Shown here: positions 8,718 to 15,474 of the stretch, one piece after another
How the letters are laid out: every line of letters begins with the position of its first letter
Numbering within the stretch: the first letter of the stretch is position 1
NCBI GenBank assembly: GCA_035369845.1
Contig: DAOOVD010000016.1
Location: 1-46,378 of the forward strand
DNA length: 46,378 nt
Source of the DNA: DAOOVD01 sp035369845
Lineage (GTDB): Bacteria > Bacillota > Desulfotomaculia > Desulfotomaculales > Pelotomaculaceae
Direction of reading: 5' to 3'
Made by a program: the position numbers and the translations under genes
Notes under the pieces: generated by a model
Told to the model about the DNA's origin: nothing
The model's input: the letters and a program-made list of their open reading frames with translations, nothing else
Databases searched by the model: none

Positions 8718-8852
8718 ATGCACAGAGTTAAAAGACCGCCGTCAAAATCCGGCGAATCAGGGTTCAACCCGGCGCCGTGCAAAATCAAAACCTGTTCCGG
8801 CATTGATGTCAAGATAAAAACCGCAAAGCGAAAAAAAAGAGACAGCTTTTAG
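8718..8852 (+). CDS. Small basic protein of unknown function
   Basis: A 44-residue ORF starts with ATG five bases after GGGAGG and ends in TAG. The product is lysine/arginine-rich with no membrane segment and two cysteines five residues apart (PCKIKTCSG). I do not recognise it. The ribosome site is the main support. It lies in a 477-base gap between a DUF456 gene and a small hypothetical gene, both on the other strand. A nucleic-acid-binding or small-acid-soluble-like role is possible only from its charge. Confidence 0.45.
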   Translation: MHRVKRPPSKSGESGFNPAPCKIKTCSGIDVKIKTAKRKKRDSF

Positions 8853-9023
8853 CTGGATCTGCGGAAGACCGCTTGCAAGACAATTGCAGGGGAATAATTA
8901 ATGAAGCTTCAGACGAAGCTTCCATTACTGTAAACGGAACGTTTTCAACTTCAACGGGAAGTGATCAAGCGGCCGCGGATTGTTATCCGTCAGACGGTTC
9001 AGAGTTTTTACCGGCTCCTCTTC

Positions 9024-9224
9024 TTAAATCACGTCGTCCGCCGGGTCGAAATTCATCCCGGAACGCCTGCGGATTACGCCTTCCACCCTCCCTCTAGTTC
9101 TGCCGACAAATTCAGCCGCGCATTCACCGGCTTCTTTTCCCAATCTTTTGCCGACTCTGGTAAGAGCCAAAAAAACAAGCGCGGCAGCTCCTAAACCGGC
9201 AATGGTGCGGTAAGTAATCTTCAT
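9024..9224 (-). CDS. Small hypothetical protein with one N-terminal hydrophobic segment
   Basis: This 66-residue protein starts at an ATG preceded by GAGGAGG at good spacing. Residues ~6-22 (RTIAGLGAAALVFLALT) form one short hydrophobic segment followed by a positively charged region, consistent with a single-span membrane protein facing the cytoplasm. I recognise no family. It sits upstream of no same-strand partner, and a 200-base stretch to its left (8853-9023) contains only a repeated GAAGCTTC dyad (8903-8922). Confidence 0.55.
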   Translation of the reverse strand: MKITYRTIAGLGAAALVFLALTRVGKRLGKEAGECAAEFVGRTRGRVEGVIRRRSGMNFDPADDVI

Positions 9225-9311
9225 ACATGTCCTCCTCTTGTATGATTCTTAAATTATATCATTACCTGAAGGCGCCCATATATACCTGAAATTCTTTACG
9301 GCAACCGGTTT

Positions 9312-10250
9312 TTATTCTTTTCTGCCCAAAAGGATCTGCCGGCCGGCGGTTTCATGCAGTTCTATTCCCGAAAACCCGGCTCCGGCAAGCCATTCAGAAT
9401 ACTCTTCCAGAGTCCAGGTGCCACCGTTTTTTGTATTGACCAGCATGTTGACCCCGAATACAGCCGCCGCCGGATTTTTACCGCGGATAAAGTCGACTAT
9501 GGCTATTCTTCCCATCGGAACCAGTACTGCAAACACCTTTTTGAAGAGTTCCCTGTTCTCCCCTTCACCGTATATATGGCAGATATTGCCCAGAAACGCA
9601 AGGTCAAACGGTCCGGGTGGCAATGCCACGTTGAAATCTCCCGGAATCATATCTATCCCTTTCGTCCCCGCAGCTGCGGGCTTCATGTAGGTTACCACTT
9701 CCGGCAGATCCAGGACTGTCACCCTGGCACCTCTGGAGGCAAAAGCCTTTGCGTAAGTCAACGGGCCGCCGCCGATATCGAGTACGCTCAATTCGCTTTT
9801 GCCTTCTCCCAGACAGATATCAACCACTGCCGGGGCGCTGTGTTTTGCGCCCTGGCTCATGGCGGCCATAAAGTACTTCATATCCTCCCGTTCTCTCTCC
9901 CGGGATTGCGGCTTTCCAGCAACAATCACTTCCGGAAGGCGGACCCAGGAATTTATAATATTGTAACGGTGCATAAAAGAAAATCCCGTATAATTCTCCG
10001 CTTCAGGGTTGAACAGCATGTCGGCGGCCTCTCCGGTAAGCGTGTATTTCCCGTCTTCATTCGACAAGTAACCGAGGGCGGCCAGCGCCTCGGCAACAAC
10101 CCATACAGCCCTGCGCTCCGCTTTAATTTCCCCCGCCAGTTCCTCAACGGTCGCAGCCTTGTTTTTAAGGGTTTCCAGCATGCCGGTTTTTACAGCGGCA
10201 CCCAGTATAAGGAGTTCCTGTGGCACTACAAGAGCGGACTCATTAGGCAT
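9312..10250 (-). CDS. SAM-dependent methyltransferase, acetylserotonin O-methyltransferase-like
   Basis: An N-terminal winged-helix dimerisation domain (~1-85, including LKNKAATVEELAGEIKAERR) precedes a Rossmann SAM-binding domain with SVLDIGGGPLTYAKAFASRG (motif I), the acidic VTVLDLPEV and PGDFNVALPPGPFDLAFLGN. This is the plant-type caffeate/acetylserotonin O-methyltransferase arrangement, which bacteria use on hydroxylated aromatics, carotenoids and other small molecules. The substrate is not evident. I chose ATG 10250 because GTGAGG lies four bases upstream; an ATG at 10286 lacks a site. Divergent from the thioesterase gene, with two dyads between. Confidence 0.82.
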   Translation of the reverse strand: MPNESALVVPQELLILGAAVKTGMLETLKNKAATVEELAGEIKAERRAVWVVAEALAALGYLSNEDGKYTLTGEAADMLFNPEAENYTGFSFMHRYNIINSWVRLPEVIVAGKPQSREREREDMKYFMAAMSQGAKHSAPAVVDICLGEGKSELSVLDIGGGPLTYAKAFASRGARVTVLDLPEVVTYMKPAAAGTKGIDMIPGDFNVALPPGPFDLAFLGNICHIYGEGENRELFKKVFAVLVPMGRIAIVDFIRGKNPAAAVFGVNMLVNTKNGGTWTLEEYSEWLAGAGFSGIELHETAGRQILLGRKE

Positions 10251-10318
10251 AACCTCACTGCCTTTCTTTGAGAATTGTCCTGTCACACATCACAGGTTTC
10301 TACCTGTACGATCAAAAA

Positions 10319-10354
10319 CCTTTAAGTCTTTAAAGGAATTTCGCGGTATACCGC
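10319..10354. promoter_or_regulatory. Two adjacent dyads between divergent genes, possible operator
   Basis: CCTTTAA-GTCT-TTAAAGG (10319-10336) is a perfect 7+4+7 inverted repeat, and GCGGTATACCGC (10343-10354) is a perfect 12-base palindrome. They lie between the methyltransferase and thioesterase starts, where a shared repressor could act. No regulator gene is adjacent. Confidence 0.35.
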
Positions 10355-10390
10355 TTAATTTTTCTTATATTTCAAAACAAAGGTGAGCAT

Positions 10391-10858
10391 ATGAAGAATA
10401 ATTTTTTGCCGATAGAAGGGCACATTCACCCGGCATACCTGAAGAAGATAGAAGAAACCTTCTACAACAACCCGTTTGCAAGCCTGATCGGCATAGAAAT
10501 TGACGGGTTGTCCGAAAACTACTGCCGTCTGAGTTTAACAGCGCAAAAAAAATGTGCCAACCCATACGGGTGCGTGCACGGCGGGGTTCTGGCAACTCTC
10601 GCTGACATCGCCATGGGCGTTTCCATGCAAACCATCGGCCTTCAGCCCGTTACCGCCGAATTGACGATGAATTATCTGAGCAGGGCGGATCTGGGCGGCC
10701 GTTTCCTGGCGGAAGGCCGGGTTATCTTTAAGGGTGCCGCCGTCATCTTGTGCGAATGTACCATTAAAACCGGCGACAGGGTCGTGGCGTTGGGGAAAGG
10801 AATTTTCACCGGCCGCGATCTGCCTGTCAAGGTAAAAAAGGAAGGGTCGCAAGACTAG
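10391..10858 (+). CDS. PaaI-type hotdog-fold thioesterase
   Basis: This 155-residue protein has the PaaI/YbgC-like hotdog signature NPYGCVHGGVLATLADIAMG, with the HGG motif and the downstream acidic residue (D) expected of the catalytic helix. The second half supplies the usual beta strands (TAELTMNYLSRADLGGRFLA, VILCECTIKTGDRVVALGKG). Family members hydrolyse aryl- or acyl-CoA thioesters in the cytosol. AAAGGTGAG precedes the ATG. It runs convergently into the amidase gene with nine bases between stops. Its natural CoA ester is unknown. Confidence 0.88.
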   Translation: MKNNFLPIEGHIHPAYLKKIEETFYNNPFASLIGIEIDGLSENYCRLSLTAQKKCANPYGCVHGGVLATLADIAMGVSMQTIGLQPVTAELTMNYLSRADLGGRFLAEGRVIFKGAAVILCECTIKTGDRVVALGKGIFTGRDLPVKVKKEGSQD

Positions 10859-10867
10859 ATCGGGACT

Positions 10868-11620
10868 TTATTCCGCCGGAGCGACAACTGCCTTCGGCTG
10901 GGCGAAATACCGGACTATTCCCGCATAAATGGACCAGGCAATTCTGTTCTGGTAAACAGGATCATTCATCAGCCTTTCCTCCCTGGGATTGCTGATAAAT
11001 CCGATTTCCACGATCACACTCGGCATTTTCGCCATTCTGTTTGCAAAATAATCTACCTGCTTTGCTTCACGTCCCGGATTGGCTAAAAACCTGTTCAACT
11101 CATACTGGATGGCAACGGCCAGTTTCCAGCTTTCTTCCGATCCCGGTTGAGAAAAGGTCTGCGCGCCGTCTTCGCGGCGATCCGGAAAACTGTTCACGTG
11201 TATGCTGACGAATGCATCCGCGTTTCTGTTGTTCGCCAGTTCGACCCGGCGGGTCAGATCTTCCAGCTTTGCCTTGTAAAGGCTTTTTGTATCCGGATTG
11301 CTGAGTTCCCTGTCAGTTTCCCTGGTAAGCAAAACTTCGGCGCCCGCCTGGCGAAGGGTGTCCGCAAGTTTTATCCCGACCCGGAGCACTATATCTTTTT
11401 CGTGAATCCCCATGCTTCCGAGAGCGCCCGGGTCTTCCCCCCCATGACCTGGATCGATTACAATGAGTTTGTCGGCAACCGCCCAGGAAATTGTTGAAAC
11501 ATAACGCTCTTCAAAACGGACCGCCAAAGCCCGGTAACTCAAGAAAACAATCAATAACGCCGCCAACACAATAACGGTATGGGCTCTTCCGTATCTTACA
11601 TAACTGACCAAGCGCGGCAA
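10868..11620 (-). CDS. N-acetylmuramoyl-L-alanine amidase, CwlD-like
   Basis: Zinc-dependent Amidase_3 enzyme that removes the stem peptide from muramic acid. In spore formers the closest family member, CwlD, makes the muramic-lactam precursor in spore cortex. A single N-terminal membrane anchor (~16-32, TVIVLAALLIVFLSYRA) is followed by the catalytic domain. Zinc and catalytic residues are visible in VIDPGHGGEDPGA, GIHEKDI, SIHVNSFPD and VIVEIGFISNPREE. At 250 residues with no cell-wall-binding repeats it matches CwlD better than the larger autolysins. Start is TTG at 11620 with GGGAGAG upstream. CwlD assignment is inferred from size and architecture. Confidence 0.85.
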   Translation of the reverse strand: MPRLVSYVRYGRAHTVIVLAALLIVFLSYRALAVRFEERYVSTISWAVADKLIVIDPGHGGEDPGALGSMGIHEKDIVLRVGIKLADTLRQAGAEVLLTRETDRELSNPDTKSLYKAKLEDLTRRVELANNRNADAFVSIHVNSFPDRREDGAQTFSQPGSEESWKLAVAIQYELNRFLANPGREAKQVDYFANRMAKMPSVIVEIGFISNPREERLMNDPVYQNRIAWSIYAGIVRYFAQPKAVVAPAE

Positions 11621-11689
11621 ACTTTCTACTCTCCCGGATTTTCTTTTTTATGAAGGTTATGCCGCCCTTTTTTAAAATATGTCCGCCCC

Positions 11690-12100
11690 TTATTCAGATA
11701 ATACCACGCAACTGGTTTCAAAATCACTGATCAGCATTTCTGCAACCTTTCTGCAGTTATTAACCAGTTCTTCAATTTCCCTCGCGTTCGCATTCTCAAT
11801 ATGAACTCCGGCAACCACCACGACCGGAGTTCTAAATTTCTCCGCCAGTCTTTCGGCCACGGGCCCGACCACCTCGCTTTCCCTGTGCCCCGGCAAAGGT
11901 ACGGCGGTTGTACTGCAGCCTTTCTTTCCGCTGTTGTTTGAAGCGTGCCCCGGCATACTCAAGGCCATAGCCCCTACATGCGGTTTTTCCCCGCCGTAAA
12001 TCTGAGCGACCAGCCCCTCCTCCGTAAAGGTAACAAGCATTACAACCCTCAACCTTCCTTCGCCGGTACAATACTTCTTTTGCTTAACCAGGACAACCAC
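11690..12100 (-). CDS. LpdD-like domain protein (putative prenylated-flavin chaperone family)
   Basis: The conserved core reads YGGEKPHVGAMALSMPGHAS, then TTAVPLPGHRESEV and VVVVAGVHIENANAREIEEL. I associate this pattern from memory with the LpdD-like family, whose studied member serves a UbiD-type gallate decarboxylase as a prenyl-FMN chaperone. The assignment has not been searched. It suits a window with a UbiD gene (26169-27614) and an isoprenoid cluster right beside it. The start is unclear: a longer frame reaches 12148 but would overlap the divergent polyprenyl synthase start. I use GTG 12100; ATG 12040, with GAGGG upstream, is an alternative but would cut into the apparently conserved N-terminal strand. 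Confidence 0.5.
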   Translation of the reverse strand: MVVLVKQKKYCTGEGRLRVVMLVTFTEEGLVAQIYGGEKPHVGAMALSMPGHASNNSGKKGCSTTAVPLPGHRESEVVGPVAERLAEKFRTPVVVVAGVHIENANAREIEELVNNCRKVAEMLISDFETSCVVLSE

Positions 12101-12146
12101 CCCGCTAATTAGAATACATCCGTACAAATTTTGACATAATAGTGTC

Positions 12147-13154
12147 ATGTCAAAAGCTTCTATAGAAAGCTCTGTTCAAGAAAAACACAAAAACGGCGGC
12201 CTTCTCGCTGAAGTCTACAGGCCTATCCTCGGACCGCTGACGGAAGTCGAAAACAAGCTGGCCGAGTTATGGCCGGAGGATAAACTTTTCGAAGAATTGC
12301 CAAGGTTAAATTTTGGAGGAAAACGGATCCGTCCGGCCATGGTCCTTCTCTCCTCCCTTTCCGGAAAGGGCCCCTGCCCCGAGGTACTCAAGCTGGCAAT
12401 TTCGGTAGAAATTCTCCACCTGGCTACCCTCGTGCACGACGACATCATCGACAACTCCGAAACCCGGCACGGCGCACCGACATTAAACAAACTCCTGGGT
12501 GGAAAAACCGCCGTTCTGATCGGCGACTACCTGTACGCCCTGTTTCTTGAGCACGCCGCAGGATTGGGCCGTTACTCCCTTTCCAGGCTTTCCCGCGTGC
12601 TCAAGGACATGATCAGGGCAGAAATCGAGCAGCAAACAACTCTGTTCAACTGCAAAATCAATGAAAAAGACTACCTCCGGCGGATATCCCTTAAAACCGG
12701 CCGCTTCTTCTCCTGCTGCTGCAAGCTGGGCGCCAGGGCGGCTGGAGCGGGTGAAAACTTTATGCGATATCTTGAGCTTTTCGGCTGGCTTTTAGGCATA
12801 TCCTTTCAAATAAAAGATGACTTGCTTGATTTCACGGGCGACACGGCAAGTTTAGGCAAACCAGTCGCCCAGGATCTCAGGCAGGGGGTGCTGACGCTGC
12901 CGGTCATTCATACCTTGAGACACAGTCCGTTGAAAAAGGAAATAACGGGGCTTATAGAAAAGAAGGAACTGTCTGAAAAGACCGTTACTTTCATTATCAG
13001 CGAGATAATTAAATCAGATTCGCTGGCATACACAGAAAAAACCGCTGCAGAATATGCCCGCCTTGCCGGCCGTCTATTGGCGGGACTGCCTCAAAACGAT
13101 GGGCGGGAAAGTCTATCCGCCTTGCTGGACTTCGTCCTGACGAGAAATTATTAA
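12147..13154 (+). CDS. Polyprenyl diphosphate synthase (catalytic)
   Basis: All-trans prenyltransferase that extends FPP or GGPP with isopentenyl diphosphate to make the side chain of quinones or lipids. All catalytic landmarks are present: GGKRIRPAMVLL, the first aspartate motif in LVHDDIIDNSETRHG (Asp 98, 99, 102), LKTGRFFSCC, and the second motif QIKDDLLDFTGD (Asp 224, 225, 228). At 335 residues it is of IspB/HepT size. Leu-Ala at the chain-length position before the first motif suggests a long product. No Shine-Dalgarno site precedes the ATG, unlike most neighbours. The UbiA-family gene follows 27 bases downstream and may be co-transcribed. Confidence 0.92.
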   Translation: MSKASIESSVQEKHKNGGLLAEVYRPILGPLTEVENKLAELWPEDKLFEELPRLNFGGKRIRPAMVLLSSLSGKGPCPEVLKLAISVEILHLATLVHDDIIDNSETRHGAPTLNKLLGGKTAVLIGDYLYALFLEHAAGLGRYSLSRLSRVLKDMIRAEIEQQTTLFNCKINEKDYLRRISLKTGRFFSCCCKLGARAAGAGENFMRYLELFGWLLGISFQIKDDLLDFTGDTASLGKPVAQDLRQGVLTLPVIHTLRHSPLKKEITGLIEKKELSEKTVTFIISEIIKSDSLAYTEKTAAEYARLAGRLLAGLPQNDGRESLSALLDFVLTRNY

Positions 13155-13181
13155 AAACAGATTAAAGTTTTAATACGAATT

Positions 13182-14111
13182 ATGAAAAAGATAAACAATT
13201 TTAAAAAGCTGAGCGGCCTTTGGATGATGCTGAGACCCCTTCCCGTCCTGGCCTGGAGCACTTGTGCCTTTGCCCTCGGTGCAGGCCTTGCGTCAGGAAC
13301 CGGTTCTTTCAACCGTTAGCACGCCTTTCTGGTCGTCATCGCCGGAACCTTGCTTCATTGCGTTACCGCCCACGCGTACAACGACCTGACAGACTGGCGC
13401 ACGGGAACCGATGCCAAAAGCCCAGGCATACTGTCGGGCGGCAGCTGGGCAATCAAGAACGGACTTCTTACCGAAAGAAACCTTAGGCTTGCCGGCATTG
13501 CCGGGATGGTGCTGCCAATCGTTGCCGGTATTTATTTGAGTCTTTTTAGAGGTCCACTGGTACTCGTTTTTTTGCTGTTCGGAATATGGAGCAGTCTTTC
13601 CTACACCCTGCCTCCCTTCATGCTGGCCTACCGCCCCTTTCTCGGAGAATGGCTGGCAGGGTTTCCCTCTATAGTATCCTGTACTGCCGGCTCTTATTAT
13701 GTTCTCACCGGAGAAGTATCTGCAAAGGCCTTTTGCACAGGTGCGCTGCACGGTCTTCTTTCCCTGGGATGGCTGATGCAGCATCATTTAGCCGACATAT
13801 CGGCCGACCTTTGCGCTACACCGCCCAAGTTCACAACAGCCGCCTTTATCTACACCAGGTGGGGCACCTCCGGAGCAAGGCTGACGCCATGGTTATACTT
13901 TTTCCCAGCGGGAATCGCGGGAATTGTTGCGGGCCTGCTTCTTGATCCTGCTTTCTTTTTGACGGTCATCCCCTCTTTTCTCTGTATCTGCCTGACAAGC
14001 AAAACAGATACTTCAAATATTATTTCAATCACCAGAAACGAAATTTTTATGATTTCCGTTTCAGCCTGCCATGCTCTAATTTTAGCAGTTCTTTTCAGTC
14101 TCGGATACTAG
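13182..14111 (+). pseudogene. UbiA-family prenyltransferase interrupted by an in-frame TAG
   Basis: Reading from ATG 13182, the frame runs 45 codons, meets TAG at 13317-13319 (codon 46), then stays open in the same frame for 263 codons to TAG 14109-14111. Both halves match one UbiA protein: residues before the stop are the N-terminus and first helix (WMMLRPLPVLAWSTCAFALG), those after include the first aspartate motif YNDLTDWRTGTDAKS and the second, DISADLCATPPKF, plus six or more helices. UbiA enzymes attach a polyprenyl chain to an aromatic or lipid head group in the membrane. TAG is one base from TGG (Trp, common there) or CAG (Gln). A restart at TTG 13350 would lose the first helix. No clear ribosome site is seen at 13182. 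Confidence 0.75.
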
Positions 14112-14130
14112 CTGTTGTTTTCAGCCGATG

Positions 14131-15294
14131 CTATGCCTGCGAGGCATTCCCGTAAATCCAATGCCTGAGCAGTCCGGGAGCCTGCCGCAGCAGCCACCTG
14201 TAAAACTGCCGGTATGTCATTTTCCCTTGCAATATCTCCAAAGATTTTTTGAAAGGCTCACCGCACCTGAAGTAAATTCCGAGGAGCAGCTTCGGAAACT
14301 TGCCAAACTGTCGGGCGATGAACAAGGCTGCTTTTAGGTCGGCTCCAAACTGCCGGTAACAGTTGCGCTCGTAAACCCCGAGATTTTGCCTGTCAAGCTG
14401 AACTCCCCTTGATATCAAAAAATTCGCCGCCTCCGCTGCAAGCCGCCCGGAAGCAACGGCATAGCGTATTCCTTCCCCCGTAAAGGGATCTGCGTAACCG
14501 GCAGCGTCTCCTGCCAGAATAATCCTGTCGCTTACGGTGGGCCGGTCGATTCCCCCCAACGGAACAAAATGTCCCCTTATTTCTTGCTCAAGCGGCAAGC
14601 CCCTTTTCTGCAGAAAGCGTTCCAAAACCTCCTTGAAGTTCTTCGCCCCTGAAAGCCAGCCGCCTAAACCGACCGAATAACGCCCCCTTTTTGGGAAAAC
14701 CCAGCCGTAACTCATCGGCATCTGCCCGTAATAAATTTCTATTCCATCATACCAGTTTTGGTCATAACCGGCGGCATCAACTTCCGAACACAGACAAAAA
14801 CCCAGGTCATTTTTCTGCAGGGGCCTTCTGACCATTTTGGCCACTGCGCTGTTTACACCGTCAGCCCCCACAACAATCCTTCCGCAATATGCGGCGGATT
14901 CCGTGCGCACGGTGACCCCGTCAGCACAAACATCAATAGAAGTCACCTTCTGGCCTTGCTTGAAATCAGCCCCAGCCGACTGAGCCAGGCCAATCAGCCA
15001 CATGTCGAAGATCTCCCTGGATACGACAACCATGAACTCCTGTCCCATATCCACCGCCACTTTTTCGTCCTCGTAAAACCCGTAAAAATGAGTGCAGCGA
15101 GACTCCACTATTTCGGGAGGCACCGGCTCTTCCAACAGATTCAGCGCTGCAACGGTTACTCCGCCCGCACAAGTCTTTACCCGGGGGAAATATTCCTTTT
15201 CGAGAATCAAGGTTTCCAGACCCGCCGCGGCGCAATACCTGGCCGCCGTCGAGCCTGCCGGGCCCCCTCCCACTACAATAACATCGTATTTCAT
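14131..15294 (-). CDS. Geranylgeranyl reductase family FAD-dependent oxidoreductase
   Basis: Flavoprotein of the GGR/MenJ family, which saturates double bonds in isoprenoid chains of lipids, chlorophyll or menaquinone. The start has the Rossmann FAD motif DVIVVGGGPAGSTAARYCAA, then the GGR cysteine region VKTCAGGVTVAAL and the family motif MSYGWVFPKRG (YxWxFP). The second FAD motif is in RIILAGDAAGYADPFTGEGI. The 387-residue length is normal. ATG 15294 follows GGAGGG at good spacing. It converges with the UbiA-family gene, 19 bases apart. With the prenyl synthase and UbiA gene it suggests a saturated-chain prenylated product, which is inference; other GGR-like enzymes are generic. Confidence 0.88.
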   Translation of the reverse strand: MKYDVIVVGGGPAGSTAARYCAAAGLETLILEKEYFPRVKTCAGGVTVAALNLLEEPVPPEIVESRCTHFYGFYEDEKVAVDMGQEFMVVVSREIFDMWLIGLAQSAGADFKQGQKVTSIDVCADGVTVRTESAAYCGRIVVGADGVNSAVAKMVRRPLQKNDLGFCLCSEVDAAGYDQNWYDGIEIYYGQMPMSYGWVFPKRGRYSVGLGGWLSGAKNFKEVLERFLQKRGLPLEQEIRGHFVPLGGIDRPTVSDRIILAGDAAGYADPFTGEGIRYAVASGRLAAEAANFLISRGVQLDRQNLGVYERNCYRQFGADLKAALFIARQFGKFPKLLLGIYFRCGEPFKKSLEILQGKMTYRQFYRWLLRQAPGLLRHWIYGNASQA

Positions 15295-15358
15295 TGTCAA
15301 CCCTCCGGTAAAAAAATGACATCTTCATATCGGGCAATATTATTTCTCAAAAAGAGAC

Positions 15359-15385
15359 AAAAAAACCGACAGGCACTCGCCTGCC
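15359..15385 (-). terminator. Intrinsic terminator after selB
   Basis: On the minus strand GGCAGGC pairs with GCCTGTC (seven pairs, one wobble) around a GAGT loop, followed by GG and seven Ts. It is about 90 bases past the selB stop. The same DNA lies 65 bases upstream of the oxidoreductase start, so it separates those two genes. Confidence 0.8.
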
Positions 15386-15474
15386 ACCATTTCTTAATTC
15401 ACCTTGTAATTACAACGTCAATATGTGAGCAGCATGTTACAACCTGAACCGCGCATGTTCAAAAAAATGCAGTA

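Noticed and set aside
8618..8812. A 64-codon minus-strand frame
   Set aside because: No ribosome site, and it overlaps the better supported plus-strand ORF at 8718-8852.
8901..8922. Repeated GAAGCTTC motif as a CRISPR or repeat element
   Set aside because: Only two copies, four bases apart; too little to call an array or mobile repeat.
9354..10271. A 305-codon plus-strand frame over the methyltransferase
   Set aside because: Shadow of the methyltransferase gene; the minus-strand product has clear SAM-binding motifs.
15300..15474. tRNA-Sec gene next to selB
   Set aside because: The stretch contains only a terminator hairpin; no tRNA-like acceptor and T-arm pairing was found there or before selA.
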